Shown piece by piece: positions 6,606-12,347 of a DNA stretch of 12,347 nucleotides (within the stretch, counting starts at the first letter, position 1; each line of letters opens with the position of its first letter). A program made the translations under genes and the position numbers. The notes beneath the pieces were generated by a model that was not told where the DNA came from, did no database searches, and saw only the letters and a list, made by a program, of their open reading frames with translations. The stretch covers positions 1-12,347 of the forward strand of contig CAMCTC010000134.1 in assembly GCA_945878355.1 (NCBI GenBank). The letters run 5' to 3'. Source of the stretch: Bordetella parapertussis (GTDB lineage: Bacteria > Pseudomonadota > Gammaproteobacteria > Burkholderiales > Burkholderiaceae_C).

Positions 6606-7415
6606 ATGGACACGAACTTCAAAGACCTTTTTTCGATCGCCGGCAAGGTCGCGCTGGTCACCGGCGGCTCACGCGGCATCGGCGAGATGATCGCCGCAGG
6701 CTTTGTCGCCAGCGGCGTCAAGGTCTACATCTCGTCGCGCAAGGCCGACGTCTGCGAAGCGACGGCCAAGCGCATCAGCCAGGAGTGCGGCGGCACCTGC
6801 ATCGCACTGCCGGCCGACCTGTCGCGCATGGACGGCGTCGAGAGCCTGGCCGCGCGGCTGGCCAAGCTCGAGCCCAAGCTCGACATCCTGGTCAACAACG
6901 CTGGCGCCGCCTGGGGCGCGCCGATCGAGCAGTTCCCCGAGGTCGGCTGGGACAAGGTGATGGACACCAACGTCAAGGGCGTTTTCTTCCTGACCCAAAA
7001 GCTGCTGCCGCTGCTACGCCAGGCCGCCGCCGGCCCCAGCCCAGCCCGGGTGATCAACATCGGCTCGATCGACGGCATCAAGTCGGCAACCTTCGATAGC
7101 TTTTCCTACGGCGCGTCCAAGGCCGCTGTGCATCACTTGACGCGTTTCCTGGCCGCGCAACTGACCAAAGAGCGCATCCTGTTCAACGCCATCGCGCCCG
7201 GCCCCTACCCAACCTGGATGCTGTCGACCGGCGTCGGCCATGGCGGAGAGACCCAAGGCGTCGACTGGGCCAGTGTCACCCAGCGCAACCCCAGCGGCCG
7301 CGTCGGCACACCGCAAGACATCGCCGGCCTGGCGATATTCCTGAGCTCACGCGCTGGAGAATACGTCGTCGGCCAGACCATCGCCAGCGACGGCGGCGCG
7401 GTCGCCGCTTCCTGA
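6606..7415 (+). CDS. SDR family NAD(P)-dependent oxidoreductase
   Basis: A 269-residue classical short-chain dehydrogenase. TGGSRGIG (19-26) is the dinucleotide-binding glycine motif, NNAG lies at 97-100, and the catalytic tetrad is N122, S154, Y168 and K172 (YGASK). An arginine after the second strand (SSRK, R45) suggests a preference for NADP(H). The sequence around VYISSRK and IGSIDGI is of the RhlG/3-oxoacyl-reductase-like sort. Placed before an acyl-CoA dehydrogenase, a hotdog protein, a crotonase and a CoA ligase, it may oxidise a hydroxyacyl-CoA or reduce a keto group; direction and substrate are inference. ATG 6606 is preceded only by a weak GAGAAA, and it begins the usual N-terminal FSIAGKVALVTGG segment. 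Its stop codon lies inside a 14-bp tandem duplication (7405-7432). Confidence 0.93.
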   Translation: MDTNFKDLFSIAGKVALVTGGSRGIGEMIAAGFVASGVKVYISSRKADVCEATAKRISQECGGTCIALPADLSRMDGVESLAARLAKLEPKLDILVNNAGAAWGAPIEQFPEVGWDKVMDTNVKGVFFLTQKLLPLLRQAAAGPSPARVINIGSIDGIKSATFDSFSYGASKAAVHHLTRFLAAQLTKERILFNAIAPGPYPTWMLSTGVGHGGETQGVDWASVTQRNPSGRVGTPQDIAGLAIFLSSRAGEYVVGQTIASDGGAVAAS

Positions 7416-7432
7416 GTCCCGCTTCCTGAGTC
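7405..7432 (+). repeat. 14-bp perfect tandem duplication across the SDR stop codon
   Basis: CCGCTTCCTGAGTC at 7405-7418 is repeated exactly at 7419-7432. The first copy contains the SDR stop (TGA, 7413-7415). The second copy repeats that stop codon within the spacer. Confidence 0.9.
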
Positions 7433-7436
7433 CTGT

Positions 7437-7462
7437 TTCACCGAGCATCTTCACCGAGCACC
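7437..7462 (+). repeat. 13-bp tandem duplication in the SDR/dehydrogenase spacer
   Basis: TTCACCGAGCATC (7437-7449) is followed directly by TTCACCGAGCACC (7450-7462), 12 of 13 identical. A short CCCAA doublet follows before the ribosome site GAGGAG at 7477-7482. Most of the 74-base spacer therefore arose by small duplications. Confidence 0.9.
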
Positions 7463-7489
7463 ACCCAACCCAACCTGAGGAGTCTGTCC

Positions 7490-8818
7490 ATGACCCAAGC
7501 TACTGCCAAACCCACCGCCTCGGCGTTCTCGCTGGACCCCAGCGACCCGCTCAACGACTTGCGCATGTCGGAGAAATCGCGTCCGCTGTACGAGCATGTC
7601 AAGCGTTTCATCGTCGAGACCGTCAACCCGATGGCCGTGAAGTACGACAAGCTGGGCGAAGGCCGTACCGGCGCCGAGCGCTGGGAATACGCCCCCGGCC
7701 AGCTCGACCTGCTCAACGGCGCGAAAAACCAGGCCAAGAAAGAAGGTCTGTGGAACTTCTTCCTGCCCGACGCCGACACCGGTGAAGGCCTGTCCAACTT
7801 GGACTACGCCTACATCGCTGCCGAACTGGGCAAGAGCCCGATGGCATCGGAGTGCATGAACTGCTCGGCGCCCGACACCGGCAACATGGAAGTGCTCGAG
7901 CGCGTGGGCACCCCGGCACAGAAAGAAAAATGGCTCAAGCCGCTGCTGTCTGGCGAAATCCGCTCGGCCTACGCGATGACCGAGGTCGACTACGCATCGT
8001 CAGACGCGAAGAACATCGCCACCACCGCAGTGCTCGAAGGCAACGAATGGGTCATCAACGGTGAGAAGCACTACATCTCGGGCGCTGGCAGCCCGCGTTG
8101 CAAGATCCTGATCACGATGGTGCGCTCCAGCCCCAACGCGCCGCCGCACCAGCAGCAGTCGATGATCCTGATCCCCAAGGACACCCCGGGCGTCAAGATC
8201 ATCGGGCCTATGCATGTGTTCGCCGAAGACCACGCACCGCATGGCCACATGCACATCGTGTTCGACAACGTTCGCGTGCCCAAGGACAACATGCTGCTCG
8301 GCGAAGGCCGCGGCTTCGAGATTTCGCAGGTTCGCCTCGGGCCGGGCCGGATCCACCACTGCATGCGCTCGATCGGCCAGGCCGAGAAAGCGCTAGACCT
8401 GCTGGTCAAGCGCGGTATCTCGCGCGAAGCTTTCGGCAAGCAGCTGGTCTGGCTGGGCGGCAACGTCGAGATCATCTCGCGCGCCCGCATCGACATCGAG
8501 GCGATGCGCCTGATGGTGCTCAAGGCCGCCAAGGCGATGGACGTGCTGGGCAACCGCGAAGCACGGATCTGGGTCCACATGGTCAAGGCCATGGTGCCCG
8601 AGCGTGTTTGCCAGATCATCGACCAAGCGATCCAGATGCACGGCGCGCTGGGCGTGTCGCAGAAGACACCGCTGGCCAAGATGTACGCCTCGCAGCGCAC
8701 GCTGCGCCTGGCCGACGGTCCGGACGAAGTCCACCACCTGGTGGTCGGTCGCAGCGAGATCCGGGCAGCCGAGTCAAGCGTCGACGACGTGAGCGAAACA
8801 ATGGTCTGGCGCAGCTGA
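7490..8818 (+). CDS. Acyl-CoA dehydrogenase, ACAD10/ACAD11-type
   Basis: A 442-residue, full-length FAD-dependent acyl-CoA dehydrogenase. Signatures of the ACAD10/11 group are EGLWNFFLP (85-93), NCSAPDTGNMEVL (124-136), LGPGRIHH (283-290) and ADGPDEVH (408-415). In the last, Asp409 takes the place of the catalytic Glu of medium-chain dehydrogenase, as is usual in this group. The normally conserved MTEP..ASSDA motif reads MTEVDYASSDA (163-173), so the proline is lost. In mammals the ACAD10/11 dehydrogenase is fused to a kinase. In bacteria the related LvaC works with the kinase LvaA on 4-hydroxyacyl-CoAs from levulinate. No kinase gene is in this window, so that role is a hypothesis. GAGGAG (7477-7482) stands seven bases before the ATG, a strong ribosome site. 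It sits between the SDR and the hotdog gene. Confidence 0.95.
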   Translation: MTQATAKPTASAFSLDPSDPLNDLRMSEKSRPLYEHVKRFIVETVNPMAVKYDKLGEGRTGAERWEYAPGQLDLLNGAKNQAKKEGLWNFFLPDADTGEGLSNLDYAYIAAELGKSPMASECMNCSAPDTGNMEVLERVGTPAQKEKWLKPLLSGEIRSAYAMTEVDYASSDAKNIATTAVLEGNEWVINGEKHYISGAGSPRCKILITMVRSSPNAPPHQQQSMILIPKDTPGVKIIGPMHVFAEDHAPHGHMHIVFDNVRVPKDNMLLGEGRGFEISQVRLGPGRIHHCMRSIGQAEKALDLLVKRGISREAFGKQLVWLGGNVEIISRARIDIEAMRLMVLKAAKAMDVLGNREARIWVHMVKAMVPERVCQIIDQAIQMHGALGVSQKTPLAKMYASQRTLRLADGPDEVHHLVVGRSEIRAAESSVDDVSETMVWRS

Positions 8819-8842
8819 GCACGCTGCCTGCAGGAGCCCGAC

Positions 8843-9802
8843 ATGTCCCAAGCCTTTGACCAGGTGCCGGCACTGTGCGGGCCTTTCAGGCAGCCGCGCC
8901 AGATGCTGGCCGAGCAGTTCTACGACGGCCACAAATCCATCCATGACGACGAGATGGCGGCCGGGCTTGGCCTGCGCGCCGGCCCGATCGAGGGGCCGAC
9001 GCACTTCAGCCAGTTCGACCCGCTGCTCTACCAACTCTTCGGCCAGTCCTGGTTCGAGACTGGTTGCATCAGCGCGCACTACCAGAACATGGTGGTCGAG
9101 GGCGAGGAGGTGCGGGCTTTCGTCCAGCCTCCAGCGGCCGGCGCCAGATTGGCCCGAATCTGGGCTGAGAAGCGCGACGGCACGCCGGTGCTCACCGGCA
9201 CCGCGTCGGTAGGCGCTGATGCCAACGACGGCGAACGCAGCGAGATCGCCCAGCGCATCGCCAAGCTGCGAGCGCCGACCCAACTCGTGATCTACCGCGA
9301 CCTCAAAGTCGGCCAGCAAGGTGCTGTCAAGCCCGAGCGGGTACGCATGGGTCCGGACCAGCACATGGGCGACCACTATCCGTTCACGCTGGCCGACAAG
9401 CTGCGCGTGATCACCGAGCCCAGCCCTTGGTACACGGCCGAGGGCGGCGCAGCCTCACCCTGGGGCCGGGCCATCATCCCGATCGAGATGATCAGCGTGC
9501 TGCTGGGCAGCAGCTCAGGGCAGTCGGGTTTTCGCTCGCGCGGCCCGGCGGTCGGGCTGTTCGCGGGCCAGCAGATCCGGCTGATCCAAGGCCCACTGTT
9601 CGTCGACCAACCCTACGAGCTCGAACGCGAGATCGTCGCACTCAGCGAGAGCGCGCGCACCGAGTCGGCCTGGATCCGAACCCGCGTCTACGACGGCGTG
9701 AGCCGGGCACTGGTGGCCGAGATGATCCTCAACAGCGCGGTGCTCAAAGCCTCTTACGCAGCCTACGACAGCGAAGCGCTGGCGCTCGGTCGACCGGGCT
9801 AG
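8843..9802 (+). CDS. Double-hotdog (MaoC-like dehydratase superfamily) protein of unknown substrate
   Basis: A 319-residue soluble protein whose pattern suits two hotdog folds: about residues 30-125, with GPIEGPTHFSQFDPLL (48-62) as the likely central helix region, and about 205-305, with WGRAIIPIEMISVLLG starting the second. SAHYQNMVVEGEEVRAFV reads like the strand and turn after the hotdog helix. I do not see the usual Asp-His hydratase motif of MaoC/R-hydratases, so H54 is only a candidate active residue and the function is unassigned. A hydratase, thioesterase or acyl-CoA-binding role would fit between an acyl-CoA dehydrogenase and a crotonase gene. AGGAG (8832-8836) lies six bases before the ATG, and the spacer to the preceding stop is only 24 bases, so it is in the same operon. 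Confidence is high that it is a gene, moderate for the fold. Confidence 0.8.
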   Translation: MSQAFDQVPALCGPFRQPRQMLAEQFYDGHKSIHDDEMAAGLGLRAGPIEGPTHFSQFDPLLYQLFGQSWFETGCISAHYQNMVVEGEEVRAFVQPPAAGARLARIWAEKRDGTPVLTGTASVGADANDGERSEIAQRIAKLRAPTQLVIYRDLKVGQQGAVKPERVRMGPDQHMGDHYPFTLADKLRVITEPSPWYTAEGGAASPWGRAIIPIEMISVLLGSSSGQSGFRSRGPAVGLFAGQQIRLIQGPLFVDQPYELEREIVALSESARTESAWIRTRVYDGVSRALVAEMILNSAVLKASYAAYDSEALALGRPG

Positions 9803-9813
9803 ACGCCGACCAA

Positions 9814-9832
9814 GCCGCGCCCCAAGCGCGGC
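9814..9832 (+). terminator. Perfect 7-bp hairpin after the hotdog gene (possible attenuator or mRNA stabiliser)
   Basis: GCCGCGC (9814-9820) and GCGCGGC (9826-9832) pair perfectly around a five-base CCCAA loop, 12 bases after the hotdog stop. No T-run follows, so complete termination is unlikely. It may limit read-through or protect the upstream message. Confidence 0.35.
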
Positions 9833-9873
9833 ACATCGTCACCACTCTGTTCAAGCGGGCGCTGCGAAATTTC

Positions 9874-9945
9874 ACAAACCCGTCCACAAACCCGTCGACA
9901 AACCCGCCCGCAACCCCGCCCGCAACCCGTCCGTCAACCCCTCCC
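9874..9945 (+). repeat. 12-bp tandem repeat, six decaying copies, just before the crotonase gene
   Basis: Units begin at 9874, 9886, 9898, 9910, 9922 and 9934. The first two are ACAAACCCGTCC and ACAAACCCGTCG. The third keeps ACAAACCCG. Later ones drift to GCAACCCCGCCC and TCAACCCCTCCC. The array ends directly at the ribosome site AGGAG (9948-9952) of the next gene. It is nearly free of G, so the transcript would be largely unstructured there. Expansion by replication slippage is the likely origin. Confidence 0.92.
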
Positions 9946-9960
9946 TCAGGAGCAAACACC

Positions 9961-10788
9961 ATGACCGCACAAAGCCTGGACACCGGCACCCAAGACCTGC
10001 TCGCCACACTCGACGCCGGCGTGCTGACGCTGACGATGAACCGTCCCGACGCCCGCAACGCGATGTCCAAGGCGATGAACCAGGCCTTGCAGGAGCAGCT
10101 CGCAGCGGCCGAGCTGAACCCGGCCGTCAAATGCCTGGTACTGACCGGCGCCGGCAAAGGCTTTTGCGCCGGCGGTGACGTCAAGGGCATGGCCGCGTCG
10201 GGCGACGGCACGGTCGGTGCGCAGACCATCGACGAGGCGATCGCGCGTCAACGTGTCAACCAGCGCGCCACCGCCGGCAAGCTGTTCAAGATGCCCAAGC
10301 CGACGATCGCTGCGCTGCCCGGTGCAGCCGCAGGCGCCGGCCTGTCGCTGGCATTGGCTTGCGACCTGCGCGTGATGGCCAGCAACGCGATCATGACGAC
10401 GGCATTCGCCCGCGTGGGTTTCTCGGGGGATTACGGCGGCACTTACTTCCTGACCCAGCTCGTCGGTTCGGCCAAGGCGCGCGAGATGTACTTCTTGTCC
10501 GACCGAGTGTCGGCTGACGAAGCGCTCAGGCTGGGCCTGACCAACTGGGTCTGCGCACCCGAAGAGCTGGCGGCCAAGGCGCACGAGATCGCGCTGCGAC
10601 TGGCCAGCGGGCCGACCGTGGCCTACCGCTACATGAAGGAAAACCTCAACCGCGCGATGGCCGGCGAAGTCGACGAATGCCTGGACCTCGAAGCCACCCA
10701 CCACGTCCATTGCGGCCAGACCGAAGACCACCGCGAAGCCACCCAGGCCTTCGTCGCCAAGCGCGAGCCGGTCTTCAAGGGTTGCTGA
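9961..10788 (+). CDS. Enoyl-CoA hydratase/isomerase family protein (PaaG-like crotonase)
   Basis: A 275-residue crotonase. GFCAGGDVKGM (67-77) and AAAGAGLSLALACD (122-135) make the oxyanion hole. Both catalytic glutamates of enoyl-CoA hydratase are replaced (by Ser129 and by Phe149 or its neighbour Ala150). FSGDYGGTYFL (154-164) places Asp157 where the isomerase PaaG has its catalytic Asp. The chemistry is therefore more likely double-bond isomerisation or another Asp-driven step than plain hydration; that is inference from the family. AGGAG (9948-9952) is eight bases before ATG 9961. The frame stays open upstream to inside the hotdog gene, but there is no good start there and the intervening residues are low-complexity repeats (TNPS). 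A 158-base spacer with a hairpin and a tandem repeat separates it from the hotdog gene; the ligase gene follows after 20 bases. Confidence 0.93.
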   Translation: MTAQSLDTGTQDLLATLDAGVLTLTMNRPDARNAMSKAMNQALQEQLAAAELNPAVKCLVLTGAGKGFCAGGDVKGMAASGDGTVGAQTIDEAIARQRVNQRATAGKLFKMPKPTIAALPGAAAGAGLSLALACDLRVMASNAIMTTAFARVGFSGDYGGTYFLTQLVGSAKAREMYFLSDRVSADEALRLGLTNWVCAPEELAAKAHEIALRLASGPTVAYRYMKENLNRAMAGEVDECLDLEATHHVHCGQTEDHREATQAFVAKREPVFKGC

Positions 10789-10808
10789 AGTCCTCTGATC
10801 CAAACGAC

Positions 10809-12347
10809 ATGACGACAAGACAGCAGGTCATCGCAGCGCTCACCGGCCCAGGCCAGCCTTACGAACTGGTGGACGAACAGTTGCTCGGCCGCTCGCTGCG
10901 GGTGTTCCGCCACGCACCGACGTCGCTGCGCGCGATGTACGAGGCCACGGTCTCCGACCTGCCTTTTCTCAGCTACCAGCACGAGCGCCTGAGCTTTGCC
11001 CAGGCCTGGGCCGAAGCCTCGCGCATCGGCCATGTGCTGGTGCACGACTGCGGCATCGTCAAGGGCGACCGGGTCGCGATCTCGATGCGCAACTACCCCG
11101 AGTGGTTGCTGGCCTTCACCGCAATCACCTCGATCGGCGCGATCGCGGTGGCGATGAACGCTCATTGGCAAGCCGAGGAGATGGCTTACGGCCTGTCCGA
11201 CAGCGGCGCGCGGGTGCTGTTCGCCGACCAGGAACGGCTGAACCGGCTGACGCCCGCGATGCCCGGACTCAAGGTGCTGGCTGTGCGCCCGACCCAGCCG
11301 CTGGCCGCCGGTGTGCGCCTGCTCAAGGATTTGACCGACGCGCTGGGCCCGGTGCCAATGCCGCCGGTCGACATCTCGCAGGACGATCCGGCGACCATCC
11401 TCTACACCTCGGGCTCGACCGGCCACCCCAAGGGCGTGGTCTCGAACCACCGCAACATCCTGGCCGCGCTGCTGTCCTGGGAACTCGACCGCGCCGTCGG
11501 CGAGACGGTCGCAGGCATCGTGCCGGCAATACCAGGCGACCCGACGGTCGAGCAGACTGGCACCTTGCTCGCGGTGCCGCTGTTCCACGCCACGGGGCTG
11601 CTCGCGAGCTACCTGGCTTGCTACCGTTACCAGCGCCGCATGGTCTGCATGTACCGCTGGGATGCGCAGGCCGCAGCCGCGCTGATCGATGCCGAACGGC
11701 TGAGCTCGATGATCGTGCCAGCGGCGATGTCAGGCGATCTGGTTCGCGTCGCGCAGACCCACCAGTACGACCTGAGCACGCTGCTGATGCTAGGCGGCGG
11801 CGGCGCGCCGCGGGCGCCCGAACAAGTGCGCCAGATCGCCGCAAGTTTCCCGAACGCGTTGCCCGGCACCGGCTGGGGCATGACCGAAACCAACGCGATC
11901 GGCAGCGGCATCGGCGGCCAGGACTACCTCGACCATCCGGCAAGCTCGGGCCGCTGCTCACAGGTGCTGCAGCTCAAGATCATCGACGAGGCGGGCGAAG
12001 AGTTGCCCGCAGGCCAGCGCGGCGAACTGCTGGTGCGCGGCACCTCGGTGTTTGCCGGCTACTGGATGCGGCCCGAGGTCAACGCCGAGTCCTTCATCGG
12101 CGATTGGTTCCGCACTGGCGATGTGGCCTATCTCGACGACGAAGGCTTTCTGTTCATCGTCGACCGCATCAAGGACTTGATCATCCGTGGCGGCGAGAAC
12201 ATCGGCTGCGGCCAGGTCGAAGCTGCGCTGCTGCTGCACCCCGAGGTGCATGAGGCGGCGGTCTATGCGGTGCCCGACGAACGCATGGGCGAGGAGGTCG
12301 GCGCGACTGTGTACGGCAGCGCCACACTCGACCTCGATGCGCTGCGC
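10809..12347 (+). CDS. AMP-forming acyl-CoA ligase (ANL superfamily), 3' end missing
   Basis: The frame is open from ATG 10809 to the window edge, giving 513 residues with no stop. Adenylation motifs are all in order: P-loop YTSGSTGHPKG (199-209), GWGMTET (355-361), TGD with Asp438, and the hinge region VDRIKDLII (452-459) followed by RGGENI (460-465). The last part is unusual: GENIGCGQVE replaces the common GENI.P.EVE. The catalytic lysine near the C-terminus lies beyond the window. The protein should activate a carboxylic acid to its CoA thioester via an acyl-adenylate, supplying the operon's dehydrogenase and hydratases. The N-terminal segment (about 1-50) before the adenylation domain resembles that of class I adenylate-forming enzymes in other catabolic clusters. 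It starts 20 bases after the crotonase stop with no clear ribosome site. The acid used cannot be predicted. Confidence 0.94.
   Translation, partial: MTTRQQVIAALTGPGQPYELVDEQLLGRSLRVFRHAPTSLRAMYEATVSDLPFLSYQHERLSFAQAWAEASRIGHVLVHDCGIVKGDRVAISMRNYPEWLLAFTAITSIGAIAVAMNAHWQAEEMAYGLSDSGARVLFADQERLNRLTPAMPGLKVLAVRPTQPLAAGVRLLKDLTDALGPVPMPPVDISQDDPATILYTSGSTGHPKGVVSNHRNILAALLSWELDRAVGETVAGIVPAIPGDPTVEQTGTLLAVPLFHATGLLASYLACYRYQRRMVCMYRWDAQAAAALIDAERLSSMIVPAAMSGDLVRVAQTHQYDLSTLLMLGGGGAPRAPEQVRQIAASFPNALPGTGWGMTETNAIGSGIGGQDYLDHPASSGRCSQVLQLKIIDEAGEELPAGQRGELLVRGTSVFAGYWMRPEVNAESFIGDWFRTGDVAYLDDEGFLFIVDRIKDLIIRGGENIGCGQVEAALLLHPEVHEAAVYAVPDERMGEEVGATVYGSATLDLDALR

Noticed and set aside
9874..9945. Tandem repeat considered as a CRISPR array or phage/plasmid iteron set
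   Set aside because: Units are 12 bp, contiguous without spacers, decaying, and no cas, replication or integration gene is near.
9427..9960. Long in-frame extension upstream of the PaaG-like crotonase
   Set aside because: It overlaps the hotdog gene in another frame and then reads the tandem repeat; ATG 9961 has a well-placed AGGAG and begins a normal crotonase N-terminus.
11102..12253. 383-codon open frame on the + strand inside the ligase region
   Set aside because: The overlapping frame from 10809 carries every adenylation motif in order; this one encodes Arg/Ala/Gly-rich nonsense.
1..12347. Mobile element, tRNA-linked insertion or defence island
   Set aside because: No transposase, integrase, tRNA, terminal repeats or defence gene was seen; the MoxR/VWA pair alone, without a third conserved partner, is not evidence for a defence system.

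Overview
The window looks like a stretch of a high-GC betaproteobacterial chromosome, most likely of the order Burkholderiales. This is inferred from strong G/C third-position bias, tightly packed genes, and enzyme families and operon style typical of that group; no rRNA or other phylogenetic marker is present. Eleven protein genes are supported, and two of them run off the window edges. I see no tRNA, rRNA, CRISPR array, transposase, integrase or phage gene.

Left arm (1-3744). The 3' two-thirds of a fused, double-domain acyl-CoA dehydrogenase on the + strand converges on a three-gene minus-strand operon. In transcription order the operon is a glutathione S-transferase, a crotonase-fold enoyl-CoA hydratase and a gamma-class carbonic anhydrase-like hexapeptide protein. 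All three are tightly spaced or nearly overlapping.

Divergent intergenic region (3745-4214). This 470-bp gap holds no convincing gene. Its part nearest the GST gene is GC-rich and can fold into a branched structure. Its part nearest the MoxR gene is AT-rich and carries short palindromes and candidate promoters facing both ways.

Right arm (4215-12347, all +). A MoxR-type AAA+ ATPase and a CoxE-type von Willebrand A protein overlap by one base. They are followed by an SDR oxidoreductase, an ACAD10/11-type acyl-CoA dehydrogenase, a double-hotdog (MaoC-like) protein, a PaaG-like crotonase and an AMP-forming acyl-CoA ligase that continues past the window. Only short spacers separate these genes, so they probably form one operon or two consecutive ones.

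Taken together, the right arm can be read as a beta-oxidation-like catabolic module: ligase (CoA activation), dehydrogenase, hydratase/isomerase candidates (hotdog and crotonase) and SDR (hydroxyacyl oxidation). No thiolase is visible, and the substrate cannot be read from the sequence. The ACAD10/11-type dehydrogenase hints at an unusual substrate such as a 4-hydroxy or branched acid. The MoxR/CoxE pair is the odd partner, because such pairs normally mature or remodel a metalloenzyme or protein complex and none is visible here. Two spacers in this operon are built from short tandem duplications placed just before Shine-Dalgarno sites. I found no system that I can call clearly new.
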